Assembly: GCF_958298935.1 (NCBI RefSeq)
Contig: NC_084924.1
Coordinates: forward strand, 31,035,819 to 31,099,818
Direction of reading: 5' to 3'
Source: Phragmites australis
Lineage: Eukaryota > Streptophyta > Magnoliopsida > Poales > Poaceae
DNA length: 64,000 nucleotides
This document shows positions 10,952-22,173 of the stretch, piece by piece. The notes beneath the pieces are model-generated. The model saw nothing but the letters and a program-made list of their open reading frames with translations, was not told the DNA's origin and ran no database searches. Positions within the stretch are counted from its first letter, which is position 1. The number at the start of each line of letters is the position of its first letter. A program made the position numbers and the translations under genes.

Positions 10952-12163
10952 TTGAAAGAAAAGTTCCTCCCCGGGGATGATGCCTCTGCTGAAAGAGTTG
11001 CTTGGCAGTCCAAATGCTATGCCATAGTTGATGGGGATCTCTACCGGCGTGGCGCAAGCGGCGTCCTCCTGAAATGCATCACCCGGGTAGAAGGCGGCGA
11101 GCTTCTCGCTGAGGTCCACGAGGGCGAGTGCGGTGGCCATGCATCGTTCCGCACGTTGGTCGGGAAGGCCTTCCGGCAAGGCTTCTACTGGCCTACAGCC
11201 CTCCAGGATGCTTCCGAGCTGGTTCGGCGCTGCAGGGCGTGCCAGTTCCACACAAAGCAGATTCATCAGCCAGCTCAGGCTCTTCAAACCATCCCTCTGT
11301 CATGGCCTTTCGCGGTCTGGGGGCTGGACATTCTGGGTCCATTCCCCCGAGCAATCGTGGGCTATGAGTACCTCTATGTCGCCATCGACAAGTTCACCAA
11401 GTGACCGGAGGCAGTTCCAGTCGTCAAGGTGACCAAGAATACGGCGCTCCAGTTTATCCGCGGTATCACCAGTCGCTTCGGGGTCCTGAACCGGATCATC
11501 ACCGATAATGGCACTCAGTTCACAAGTGCCCTGTTCGGGGACTACTGCGAGGACCTCGGCATCAAGCTCTGCTTCGCCTCTGTTGCTCATCCTCGGAGCA
11601 ATGGACAGGTCGAGCGCGCCAACGCGGAGATACTGAAGGGGCTCAAAACCCGGACCTACAACGTGCTCGCAAAGCACGGAAAAGGGTGGATCAATGAGCT
11701 ACCTGCCGTGCTATGGGCCAATCGGACCACGCCAAGTCGCGCTACCAGGGAGACTCCTTTCTTCCTCGTGTACGGCGCTGAGGCGGTCCTCCCCTCCGAG
11801 CTCACTCTAGGCTCCCCTCGGGTGCACGCCTACTCTGAAGGCGAACAGGAACAGCAAAGGTGCGACGATGTCGACTACTTGGAAGAGCGCCGGTGGCGTG
11901 CTGCCGTCCGAGCAGCCCTCTACCAGCAAAGCCTACGGTGCTACCATCAGTGCCACGTCCGGGCCCGGTCTCTCGAGGTGGGGGATCTAGTTCTCCGACG
12001 CGTCCAATCGCGCGAAGGAAGGAATAAACTGTCCCCTATGTGGGAAGGCCCCTTTACCGTGATTGGTGTCCCGCGAGAAGGCTCCTTTCGGCTGGCTGCA
12101 GAGGACGGGCAATCGCTCCCCAACGCGTGGAACATCGAGCATTTGCGCAAGTTCTTCCTGTAG
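10952..12163 (+). pseudogene. pol: integrase of the Tat element
   Basis: Integrase joins element cDNA to chromosomal DNA. The N-terminal HHCC zinc region is visible (HEGECGGH ... CRACQFH, about 11118-11265). The catalytic core has Asp at 11327 (GLDILGPF), Asp at 11504 (TDNGTQF) and Glu at 11612 (GQVERAN). Spacing is 58 and 35 residues, a correct D,D-35-E arrangement. The C-terminal region (RSLEVGDLVLRR ... LSPMWEGPF) ends at a TAG at 12161-12163. A single in-frame TGA at 11402, where a Trp is usual, interrupts it. Otherwise this is the best preserved domain of the element. Confidence 0.92.
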
Positions 12164-13848
12164 ATGGCATGTATGCGTGCTCAGGTCAACCAGGCCGGGG
12201 GCTCCCCCCCGCCCAAGTTGACCGGGGGCTACCACTAACCAGGTAAGTCACCCAGCCTTGTAAAAATTGTCAATACAATATATATACGTGTTACCAATGT
12301 GCAGTTCTTATGTCAAATTTTATTTTTTCTGGATTCCATATGTTTAATCCATCTGGTGAGATGCTCAATTGTGCGAGAAAAGTTTGCTCTCTCATTTTCC
12401 CCGTTGATAAAAGAATCCCGATCGGTATGCGCGCGGGCAGTTGCCGCTGACTTACGTCTGTCGTGGTAGGCTGTGGTGTTCGGTGTCGTGGCAGTCTCCC
12501 GGGCATCATCGAGTCCCTGGGGTTCCCGGGTAATCCTATCGCTCGAGCAAAGAGTAGTCCGGAGCCTAGGCCCCAGGGGCGGGCTATCGGTGCTCGGTTG
12601 GTCTGTCATACCCGGGCGCCACCGAACCATAGGACCTCTGGGTTATGCCTCTGCCTGTATAGTCCGTCGGTCCGGGTATTCGGGAGGTCTCGGGTCGAAA
12701 ACGAGAGTAGTCTATAATGAGTACCGCACTAACAGAGCGCACTAAGCAAAGAATCTTTCTATTTTTCTCGAAGTCACAGATCAACAATCAAAAGCAAAAG
12801 CAGCTCGACCGCGAGGGCCTCAAAGCCCAGGTCGCTGCTCGGCCCTAGGGGTCCTCGGGTGGTCCTACCGCTCGGGCATGAGTGGTCGGGATCGCCTGAT
12901 CCCGGGCTCCTCATGTGCCCCCCAGTGCTCGGGCGCCCCAGCCGTGGGAACCAAGTTCCCGAGCACCCTGAGCTCGGAGCGCATGCCTCTCCTGGATCAG
13001 TCGGCCGAAAAGCTGACAGCTGTCCGGTGAGTTGTTAAGTTCATACGAATTTTACAGTCATTAATATATTGTTCCCGAGTTGTCCTTAGGGCCCCTGCAT
13101 TCTAATCTGTTCGGCGAGATGGTCTCCTCGCGTACAAAACCCTGCCACGTGTCCACTTTCCCGGAACGACAGAACGGACAATAGAAAGGTGTACCGTACG
13201 AACGGCGATGTCTGACTGAAGTCTTTCATGGTGGTCGTGGTGTTCGATCCGCTTAAAAAGCCCCGGGCACTACCGAGCCTCTAGGGTTCTCGGGTTATCT
13301 CACCGCTCGAGCTGCTCGAGTGGTCGGGAACCTAGACCCTGAGGGTGGGCTGTCGGTGCTCGGTCCAGTCCGTCATAGCCCAGGCACCACCAAACCGTGG
13401 GGACTCTTGGTCGTATTTCCGCCCGCACGTGTCTCCAGTCTACCTGTTTGAGTGGTCGCGGAATGGAAAAATGTTCACTGGTCGTGGCGTGCTCCGTGCT
13501 GGATCGATCTATCTCCCGAGCAAGGAAGTTCATGCCTTTGTCTTTTGACTTAGCTGCTGCGGACTCGCGAGGACTCGGGGGCTGAACGTGCAAAGAAGGC
13601 CTCACTGCTCGGGCGACGAGTGGTCGGGGCAACTTCGTTCTCGGGGAGGGAAAGGTCGGGCTCGATCTGACTGAGTACTCCTCGGGACATCAAGTGAGAA
13701 GAACAGAAACTTCATCAAGCACTTAGAAGAACACTGGAGTTGCAACCCCAACGAAAGGCTTCTATTATATTCACAAGAAAGGACAGCTATTCTGAGGGAT
13801 CACTCCCATATTTACATCAAGTCAAAGAAAAAAGAAAATTACAAAAGC
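12164..13848. repeat. Post-integrase untranslated region with a degenerate long repeat
   Basis: There is no sense gene here. About 12460-12680 and 13229-13440 are diverged copies of one segment, sharing the order GTGGTGTTCG ... CTCGAG ... CGGTGCTCGGT ... CCGTCATA. Related CTCGGGTGGTC fragments lie at about 12840-12910 and 13600-13640. Tandem repeats in this region are known in Tat elements. Confidence 0.6.
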
Positions 13849-16800
13849 CTAATCTAAGTCGGAGCCCTCAGGCTCGGAAGATAGCGTGGCCTCCTCGCCG
13901 CTGCTCCCCGGGTACGGAATCGGCGGCGCCTCTCGCATGAAGCATGCCACCACCTCGGCGGCGGCGCCCCGGACTGCCTCCCGGGCGGCCTCCTCCTCGG
14001 CCTCGATCACCCCTTCCCGAGCTGGTTCCAGCGAGAAGTTCGGATCCCGGCTTCGGTAGCAGGCCAGGACATGCTCGGCCACCGCTCGGGCCAAGCCACG
14101 CCCTTCCCGGGCGGCTAGTTCCTGCACCGCCTGGGGAAGCGCCACGAGGCGCTGGCTGATTCTTTGGAAGCCAAGGGCGATGTGGCCGATGCCCGTCCCC
14201 TTCGCTCCCACATGGACTCGTCCGAGCCCGGCCACCCTCACAGACCTCCGTGCTTGCCGAAGGATGTCTTCCATCATCAGCTTCACGTTGGCCCGTTCGG
14301 TCTTGGCGGTCTCGAGCTCCTCCTTCAGGCTCTGCAGCCACTCCTCGAGGCTCGAACCCTCGGCCACGTTGGTCGAGGCGGCGCCGGGAGCCTGGGCTTC
14401 AGCCTGCTTCACCCGCTCTGCAAGGGCAGAGAGGGCCTGCTTGCGAGCGGTCAACTCTGACTCCCACTTGGCGGCTCGCTCCTCCCGAGCAGCTGAGGCC
14501 ACTAACGCCTCGGCAGCCTCCGTCTCCCGGGAGATCAGCAGCTCCTCCCGGGCCTCCAGATCTGACGCCGTGGTGCCGACGTCAGTCTCGCGAATCGCGA
14601 CGTCCTCCTCCCGGCGCTGGAGCTCCTCCTCCCGACGCTGGAGTTCGGCGCGGATCTGGTCGGCCTAGCCTTTCTGGCGGGCTAAGCCCGCCTAGGAGGC
14701 CTCCACCGTCCTCTCGCGGGCCAGGGCCGCCTCCTCCAGAGCCTGCACCTGCCACTCCCTGGTGAGTGCCTCGGCAGCCTGCTGCCGCGACGTCTCGGCC
14801 AGGCGAGCGGCTTCTTCCTGCTCCCGCACGGCCTCAGTGCGTATTTCCTCTAAGGCCTCTCGCTCCGCCTCTATCGCGTGCCGCTCACTCTCGTTGGCGG
14901 CGCGGGCCGCGACGACGCAGGCCTCAAAAAGGCGCCTGCCCTCGGCTAGCCGCTCCCTCTCCTCGGAGAGGGCGGCGCGGCCTGCCTCAAGAAGCGTCCT
15001 CTCTCCTGCCACGGCCGCCTCCAGCCGCCCGGTCACCTCCCGGGCGCTCCCCAGCACGTCCGGAAGGGGTTCTGCAGGTTGGCTGGGCGACGGCCGGGCG
15101 CTGGGTCCCCTGCGAGCCCTCTCCGAGGGGCTCAGGGTCCCCGAATATTGCCACACAGGCACCGCCATCGACGAGGCCATCCAACCCACACTCGACGTGC
15201 TCGGGGCGGGTTCAGCCAGCGCCGGTTGCTCGAGGTAGGGCAGCGCCTGTGGCTCTGTCTCGGCCGGCGCGCTCAGCGGCTTCGGCTCCACCGGCGCGCT
15301 CCGCTCAGGCGCGCTCGACTCCGGGGCTGGAGCTGGCCTCGGCGCCTCCGGCCGTCCTTGGTCTCTGGTGGCGTCCGTACGCGGCCTGCAAAAGAAAATG
15401 AGGTCAGTCTCCAAACTCATTCCGGGCAGGGCATGCTCAGGAAAAAGGGGGGAAACTTACGCAGATTTGGGTCTTCGGTATCGCCACCTTGATTCCGGGA
15501 TCCTGTACTCTGGGCCCGACGGCGTCAGCCCGGAATCCTCCCTCCTCCTCTTCCGTGAGGGGCTCTGCGGGGCTGCCACGCGGTCTCCGGGTTCTAGACC
15601 AGGCCCAAGCAGATCAAGGTCTGGTTCCAGAACCGTAGATGCCACCCCTGTCGCTGGCCCCGCGCTGGACGATTGGCCGTCCCGGCCTCCCTCCTTCTCG
15701 CCAGGCGACGGCGACGGCGACGATGAGGACGCTGGCGTGGGAATGAAAATCCGGGGGCGCTTCCCTCTGTCCCTCGGTGCTGTCGCTGCCCCGCTGCCGA
15801 CGGCGCCTCCTCCTCCGGCCTGGCGGCTGCTGCCTACAGCAGCCCCACCGCTGGCCTGCGGCCCGCCTCCCGCGGCGCCCGGGCCACCGGTCTACGCCTG
15901 ACCGCCCGTGGCCTCCTCACTGGTCGCCTCGTCCGCCCCGGGAATCTAGATAGTCCCGGGGTCCCGACGCCCTGGCCGGTCAACCAGCCCCTGGGCGTCG
16001 AACTCCGGCAGCTTCGCTTGCAGCGCCACCCGGTTTGGGTTGGCGCAGAGCGCTAACTCCTTCCAGGGGAGCTCCGCCCGGCCCAGGTCATCCACCCCGA
16101 TCACCACTCGGAGCAGGCCCCTTAGAGCCGGCCTGTCCAGGTCCCACTCCGCGCCGATCTGGGTCCTGGTGATATCCTGGGGGCCGGTGTACACCCAGCA
16201 GGGCCGGGCCCGCTCCCGCAGAGGTGCCAGGCGATGGTGCAGGTAGTCCGCCACCACCATCACCGAAGTAAGCCCGGCCCGGCGCAGGAAGTCGATGCGC
16301 TCCAGGACCGGCTCCATCCGCGCGTCCGCCTGCGGTGGCGCCTCCCAGGTCGCTTTCTGGGGCTCCGCCGCCCTCTCCGGCAGGGTCAGGTGGTCGTGGG
16401 GGCTGATGTCGACGTAGAACTAGTCGCGCTGCTAGTCGTCCCATTTGCTCCGCAGCACCTGGGGAATGTACTACTCCCCCAGGCTGTCCCACAGCCAGAA
16501 ATTGCAGCAGCCAGCGACGTCAGTGGTGGAGAAGCCCCTCTTCTTCTCGGCCGACCGCAGCACGAAGAAGTGTCGGAAGAGCGACACCAACGGCAGCACC
16601 CCCACTAACATCTCACAGAGGTGGGCGAAGACCACCAGGATGACGACAGAGTTGGGCTGAGGTGCGCTAGCTGGATCCTGAACGTGTCGATGATCTGAAG
16701 GAAGAATGTCGAGAACGGCAGCACCAGCCCGGTCGCCACGAAAGAAGTGAAGAGGACGATGCGCTCCGGCCGGCCCATCACCGGAGGGAAGCTCAACTTC

Positions 16801-16979
16801 CGCACCTTATCCGCCGCCTCCTCGTTCACAAGACGGGACTCCGGCAGCACGCTCTCGACATCTTGTCAGGGTGGGGGATGATCTGGAACAGTGAGGGAAG
16901 AGAGGTGCTCTGATCGCCTAAGGGAGGTTGAGGCCTCAGGAGCGCGAGGAAGAAGGAGGCTTGTTCGCAAAGATGGCAT
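13849..16979 (-). pseudogene. Antisense gene of the Tat element (gypsy-type transposase domain plus coiled coil)
   Basis: This gene runs opposite to gag-pol, between integrase and the 3' LTR. On the minus strand the first Met of the frame is at 16979. After a TGA near 16866 the frame reads RLVNEEAADKV and then PERIVLFTSFVATGLVLPFS. This aligns by eye with the plus-strand frame of the second element (20662-22102), so both carry the plant domain named 'putative gypsy-type transposase'. Next comes a middle part (15946-16317). A 75 bp intron fits 15386-15460 (GTAAGT donor, TTTTGCAG acceptor). The rest is a long Ala/Glu/Arg-rich coiled coil (about 15100-13990) and an acidic C-terminus ending near 13849. 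Stops break it. The function is unknown; the name reflects family history and no catalytic residues are known. Confidence 0.7.
15386..15460 (-). other. Predicted intron in the antisense gene
   Basis: Read on the minus strand, GTAAGTTT begins at 15460. A pyrimidine-rich TTTTCTTTTGCAG ends at 15386. The 75 bp length suits a short plant intron. Confidence 0.6.
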
Positions 16980-17008
16980 AAAGAGGGCGGCGGTTCGCTC
17001 CCCTCCTC

Positions 17009-17016
17009 CTTTTATA
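17009..17016 (-). promoter_or_regulatory. TATA box of the antisense gene
   Basis: TATAAAAG on the minus strand lies 30 bp upstream of the first Met of the antisense frame, in a GC-rich setting. With a start site about 30 bp downstream, translation may begin at a later Met such as 16850. Confidence 0.55.
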
Positions 17017-17380
17017 TTCCAGGGAAGTTCAAATGTCGCTTGCCGCGGTGCGCTCGGCGGGACAGTTTCCTCGGCCAGCGCAACCGCCAGGCGAATCTCC
17101 CTCGAGTCGCGTGGTTGTCAGCGGTTGCCAGGCGTACTTTCCTCAATTTGCGTGGTTGCCACGCGCGCCACCTGCCTCGTTATCATGCGCCGCCCGTCCC
17201 ATTATCGCGCGCCTCGGGAGTCGGCTGGACGCGCATCCATTCGGCTCCCTGTTGGGCCGTACCAGACGCCTGAACCGGAAGGGCCAGTGTCTAAGAGCGT
17301 GCTGCGTGGTGTCGATGTTGTTTTCGGCCTCGATGATGACGAAGGGCCCATCCGCAGTCTCTGGGCCATCACCTGCCAAT

Positions 17381-17395
17381 GGACCTGGGGGCTGC
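17381..17395 (+). other. Polypurine tract
   Basis: GGACCTGGGGGCTGC abuts the 3' LTR start at 17396. The second element has a very similar tract on the minus strand next to its own LTR. Confidence 0.75.
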
Positions 17396-18902
17396 TGTCG
17401 GTGAATTGGGAACCGGGGGTCCCCAAATCCCGAGACCAGGCCAGCAATCCGCCATGTGGCGCCATCCCATGGGGTCGCCTCCGCAAGGCAAAAAAGATTA
17501 AGTCCCGGGAGAGAGCGCTCGGGGCCACAGTCAGTGGTCCCTGAGTACCCAGGTTCCCCGATGATCTGCGAAGTCTAAGTGCCGGGAAGGAAGTGCTCGG
17601 GGAGATATACCGTGACCCCTGAGCACCCGAATCCCCCGACGACCAGGAAATCTAAGTACTGGGAGAAGTGTGCCCGGGGCCGCGAGCGGTGGCCCCCCGG
17701 GCGCCCAAGTATCCCAAGGACCCACTAAAGGAAATTCTACGACAGAGTGCTCGGGGCTGCGTGCAGCGGCCCCTGAGCACCCGGTCCCCCAAGGATCCGT
17801 ACAAGCATGCCCGCGAGAGAGTGCTCGGGGAGGTGAACAGTAGCCCCCGAGCACTCGATTCCCCGAGAACTAAGAAAAGGCATTCTCGGGAGAGAGTGCT
17901 CGGGGAGGTGAACAGTGACCCCCGAGCACTCGGTTCCCCGACGACCCAGGAAGCCCGTCCGTCAGTGGCCCCCACAGGGGTCCACTGATGAGGTGTCAGC
18001 CAGTCAAAGGCCCGAGGCCGCATTTAAGAGCGCGCGTGGCCTGTCACCTCCAACTGCTCACGCCATGCTCGGTGTCAGTTCCTGCCACATCCTGGCAGAA
18101 GGGCGTGGGGACATTAAATGCACGGGTCCCATCCCATGCCATCCGGCACGTCTCAGGATAACATCGTGAGGGCCGAGGCATTCCGTCTGCCGCACTGCTG
18201 TGGCAGGAGAACAAGACAGGACGGGCATGCCAGGCCGCTCTGCGGCTGCCCGGTGGGCCCTCTCCACGGCGCCCGTTGCCAGTGCATTTATGGTGACGGA
18301 TGACCGGGCGCGGGGCGCATTTTCCACCCCCGGTCACTTCGCACAGAGGCTATGATGACGCCCTTTCCATTTATGGTGCCTTGGAACTCGTGCCCTCCCA
18401 TTCGGGGCACGCTACTGCCGGCGGGTATTTAAAGCAGCCGGCAGTACGGACAAAGGGAGGCGCTAAAAAAAAGACAAGCTGGATGAGTTAGACAATCTCT
18501 CGGAAGTGGGAAAACCCCCGAAGAAGTGAGTAGAGAAGAGAAGAGAAGATCGAGAAGCCCAAGAGCACCCAAAAAGCCAACAGATACACACAGACCAAAG
18601 ACCAAGGAGCCCCAGGCTCTAGGATAGAAGAACATTCCTGTAACTAGCAACATCCTTGAGGGACATTCTCAGGACATTTATAGTATCCATACAGGAGTAG
18701 AGTGTTACGCCTCCGTGCGGCCCGAACCTGTCTAAACTCCCAGTGCATTTACTTCGTTCCGCACTAGATCATTCCACCCCCACCAGCCATCGCATTTATA
18801 CCCATTTATTTCTCCGGCAAACATATTCAGGATTATCTCCACGGCCGAATCTCTAAAAAGGGGTCCCTCAGGATTCCTGCGACAGGAGTTAACCCTCCAA
18901 CA
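17396..18902 (+). repeat. 3' LTR of the Tat element
   Basis: It is 1507 bp, colinear with 1498-3004. The same TATA-like TATTTAAAG, U3 hairpins (for example arms 17819-17830 and 17845-17856) and 3' end are present. It is followed by the right target duplication CACGC (18903-18907). Confidence 0.95.
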
Positions 18903-19404
18903 CACGCGATAGCAGGATATTCCCTTCTAAGAACCTGATAGGCCTTCTTATAGTTGGACCCGTTATCAGTCATGATCTGCACAATTTTTTGTGGCCCCAA
19001 ATCATTGACTCTGCTCTTATCTCCTGCATAAACGAATCAACCAAATAAATATGCAACAATTGAAATACTATGTTGCCAACTTAGTAAAATAATGTACCTT
19101 GTTCAAATACTTTGCATCTTGACTGTAGCCAGTCGCATCTACGGACTTGTGAAAAAACATACGACCATTGCAATATATAAGGAAATTAATAATACTCATG
19201 TGCGTCGGTCCAGTTCAAGAATCAGACATGATGGTCACACCATACTCTGGCCATTCTAGCTTTCACTTGTCAAATATCTTCTTCAATGCACTCTCGTTCC
19301 CGACCCGTTGGAGATGGTACACCCTCGCCTGTTATAGAACAGATTGTCATAAGTCAAAAAGAAAGAAATATGGCAACAATAAATTCATTACAAACTTAAT
19401 CACT
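18903..19404 (-). pseudogene. hAT transposase, middle segment (DUF659 region)
   Basis: This is the central part of the disrupted hAT gene. Minus-strand exons read MTDNGSNYKKAYQVLRREYP next to the retroelement at 18902. Further upstream they read LEWPEYGVTIMSDS, TGPTHMSIINFLIYCNGRMF and HKSVDATGYSQDAKYLNK. These match the order of DUF659 in plant hAT transposases. Introns fit at about 19028-19098 and at about 19333-19404. TGA or TAA codons replace expected residues, for example in the usual SDGWTGPT motif. The left end abuts the Tat element; the right end, at an intron start, abuts the second element. Confidence 0.82.
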
Positions 19405-19409
19405 CACCT
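19405..19409. repeat. Target-site duplication of the second LTR element, left copy
   Basis: CACCT here corresponds to CACCC at 22959-22963, with one mismatch. On the hAT strand this site overlaps the GGTGAGTG splice donor. Confidence 0.7.
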
Positions 19410-20210
19410 TGTCGGGGGAAAATCCCTGACAATGATTTCGGGGTGTATCGAACGACGGGTGCGTGATCTTTGTTTGGAGAGTACCTACTGGATTTGTTTA
19501 TGTATGTGCAACTAAAGAACACCGAGGATTATCCAGGTTCAGGCCCCTTAGGGTAATAGCCCTACATCCTTTGTATTCTTTTTTGTGGTTTTAGTTGGTT
19601 ACAGATGATGTTCTTGCTCTTTTTTCGAAGCCCTCTCCTCTCCTCCCTTTATATCCCGGGGGGAAAGATCTTTACAAGTGGGCCCATCCAACTGACCCAT
19701 CCTTATCTAGACGGTCAACAATAGGGTATCATTACGGAGCACGCACGCACCGTGCCAGCTCTGGAGCGCTGTGAAGCCTGTCCCATCCGTCAGCTCCTTC
19801 TATACTTGTCAGTCTGGATCGCCTGACCTGCTCCGCCTCATCACCGGTTGCCCACGCGCGCCTGCCACGCCCTTAGTGACGTCCGCGAACCTATCCTGTA
19901 ACAATTAATGCCACGGGAGGGAACACGGAAGCTTCGCGTCCGCCCCAGTCGCCTCGGCCGGTGGGGTACGCCTGGGAAAGGAAAATAGCATGGGTATTAG
20001 CATCAAATGAGAGTGTTCTGGTCTAGACGAGTACCTGCCTCGCGACCAATAGGGACTGGTTGTGGGAAATCCTGCGGGGGTCAGGAGTGTGGTAGTGCGA
20101 TGTCGAGTGGTCACGCGATGGACCCTGTTTAGAGAAAAAGAACTAGTCCCGCAAAAACCGATCGTTGACGTCCGTCCTGGCAGGGGACCCCCATATACCT
20201 TACACCGACA
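19410..20210 (-). repeat. LTR (3' LTR in element orientation)
   Basis: It is 801 bp, starting TGTCGGGGG and ending CACCGACA. From 19427 onward it is colinear with 22174-22958. Confidence 0.9.
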
Positions 20211-20230
20211 GTAGCCCCAAGCTCCCCCAC
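20211..20230 (-). other. Polypurine tract of the deleted element
   Basis: Read on the minus strand this is GTGGGGGAGCTTGGGGCTAC directly before TGTCGG. It resembles the tract of the large Tat element and fixes the orientation. Confidence 0.75.
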
Positions 20231-20545
20231 GATTATGATGGCCTGAACTGATCCTTACACGGACGCGGCTAGGTTTGGTCGTGCCATTCGAGCCCCGGAC
20301 GAACTCAAGCCATGCCAGAGGAGTGGTCGGTGACGCAACCTGTTTTAGCGATGGGTTCAGAAAACCGCACCCCGAGGGGAGATTAAGTGTCCATAGAAGA
20401 AGGATAGTGGGAGAGAGAAAATAGGAAAGCATGCACAAGGGAGAGAATCATGGGAGAGAGAAACCTTAATGGACACTGGATTTCGAGGGAATTTCGGTTC
20501 CCCAGATGGATCCTTGGGAGCCGAGGCGGCGGAACCGAGTCGATC

Positions 20546-20552
20546 CTATAAA
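20546..20552 (+). promoter_or_regulatory. TATA box of the antisense gene
   Basis: CCTATAAATGG lies about 110 bp upstream of the ATG at 20662. A transcript start 25-35 bp downstream would leave a short 5' leader. Confidence 0.6.
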
Positions 20553-20661
20553 TGGAAGGACAGAAGGTCCCAGTAATCTCTTAGCCTTCTGAGCCTTTGC
20601 ACTAGAGACCATCACCTCCAATCCCCACCAGAGTCTTTCAAAGAACCACCACTGAATTCCC

Positions 20662-22102
20662 ATGGTGCCGCGCACTGAAAAGGAGGCCGACTTCCCCAAG
20701 TCGAAATGCACTGCCATGAAGCTAAAGCAGATGTATGAGAACCGACTGCTTGCACGTCATCTATCCTCCGGATACCGCCCTAGGGGAGAAGTTCCTGCTC
20801 CCCGCCAGGGGGAGATTGTAATCTTCGCCTCATTTTTCTTGGAGGGTCTCGTCCCCTCCTTCTCCGAGTTCTTCAGTACCTTCATTTCCTTCTATGATAT
20901 CTGCCATCTTCATCTAAACTGCAATTCCATTATCATGCTGAGTGTCTTCGCTCACATGTGCAAAAACTTCATCGGGGTCGAGCCATGTCTTGATCTCTTC
21001 AGGTTTTTTTATGTGGCCCGACTGCAGCCATGGCTGGCCACCGGGAGCTGCAGTTTCCGTCTCCGAGATGGTGTCACTAGTTCCTACTTGGAGATGAATT
21101 TTAAATCATCGTGGTTGGGCTGGAGGGAGGAGCGGTTCTACGTTACGACCAATGACTCCTTCGACAACCTTTGCGTGCAGGAACCATCGGCACGCCTTGC
21201 AGAGAGTTGGGCAAGTTCTCCCACGCCAACCGTTGAACTGCTATCCCTTGCTGATCGGGTCAGGGTGCTTGCGAAAGCCAGTCTATCGGGGTCAGATGTC
21301 GTCCGTTACTTCATCAAGCGCCGGCTGTGCCCCTTACGACGAAGGGCGCACCCGGCCTACCTGTACACCAGAAGAGATGATGATACCTGGGAGAGCTCCG
21401 CAAGTAATATTACAGCCGTCCTCTTGCCTTGAGAGGCTTGACCGAGGGGTGTTTTACTATTATTAATTTCAGATCTTCCCGACGAGGTCATCGACCTGCG
21501 GGTCAGATCGCTGATGGCAGCGACCGCCAGGAAAGGTGGCCCTTCGAGTGTCCCTCTATGTGAGCTCCCCCCAGCGGAGAGGGCCCGGGTTAAGCTGGTA
21601 TGTTTAGCATTTTCCCATAATTTCCTATTCCAAGTTTTTTTCTTGGTCAGAGTTTTATTTTTCGAGCTATCTTCAGCATCTTCCCGAGGTCGATGCCCTG
21701 AGGCCAATAATCAACGAGGTCAATGAGGCCCTTCGAGAGATTGATCGTGAAGTGTGTGCCCCCACCCCAAACATCCCCCGTCCTGGTTGTGCTTCGCACC
21801 CGACTGGCCCGGGAGGCAGTCAACCTTCGCAGGGTTAGGTGGTGGTTGAGGATGGCAGCCTCGTGAGTGATGTCAGTCAGCAAGAGGCCGACCAGGTGCC
21901 CCGTGACCGGTCCAGGGCCGACCTGGCGTCTCGCGACCATACCGGGACCGACCGGGGGCCTCGCGACCAGCCCGGGACCGACCCGATGCCCCGTGACCAG
22001 GCCCACTCCGGCCAAGCGTGGTCCGTTGGCGCCGGGAGCATGGATGCCTCTGCTGCCCCCTGTTGCCTCCCGAAGCCTTCGGATCCTAATCCAATGTCCT
22101 GA
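20662..22102 (+). pseudogene. Antisense gene with gypsy-type transposase domain (one in-frame stop)
   Basis: The frame opens at ATG 20662 and is uninterrupted to the first predicted intron. Residues 54-170 (for example IVIFASFFLEGLVPSFSEFF and CNSIIMLSVFAHMCKNFIGV) match the antisense gene of the large Tat element and the plant domain 'putative gypsy-type transposase'. An intron at 21404-21472 (GTAATA donor, TTTCAG acceptor) joins exons in frame to a segment starting LPDEVIDLRVRSLM. A second, about 55 bp, intron near 21598-21652 is possible but has an uncertain acceptor. An acidic helix (INEVNEALREIDREV) follows. TAG at 21836 breaks the frame. The tail then has four 10-residue PRDQ-type repeats (about 21895-22015) and ends at TGA 22100-22102. 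Its role is unknown. Confidence 0.65.
21404..21472 (+). other. Predicted intron in the antisense gene
   Basis: GTAATATT donor and a T-rich TTAATTTCAG acceptor, 69 bp long. Removing it keeps the frame open and removes an in-frame TGA at 21430. Confidence 0.6.
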
Positions 22103-22173
22103 GTTTGGGACATATCGGATCTGTCTGGGTCGTACCCAATGAAGAACACCTCACAGCAACTCGAATCCCGAAC

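Larger units (their letters stand above)
1498..18902 (+). mobile_element. Ty3/gypsy LTR retrotransposon, Tat lineage, full-length but decayed
   Basis: The 17.4 kb element has two 1507 bp LTRs (TGTCGG start, CA end), a primer-binding site, gag, protease, reverse transcriptase, two RNase H domains, integrase, a 5 kb post-integrase region with an antisense gene, a polypurine tract and a perfect 5 bp target duplication. Two RNase H domains plus an extra antisense gene between pol and the 3' LTR are hallmarks of the Tat (Retand-like) lineage in plants. A 3108 bp solo LTR sits inside at 5136-8243. Gag and pol contain many stops and several frameshifts, so this copy cannot act autonomously. It inserted into the hAT transposase gene. 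Confidence 0.93.

Noticed and set aside
13944..15492. Plus-strand open frames opposite the antisense gene
   Set aside because: Pro/Arg/Ala-rich shadows of the coiled-coil frame on the minus strand.
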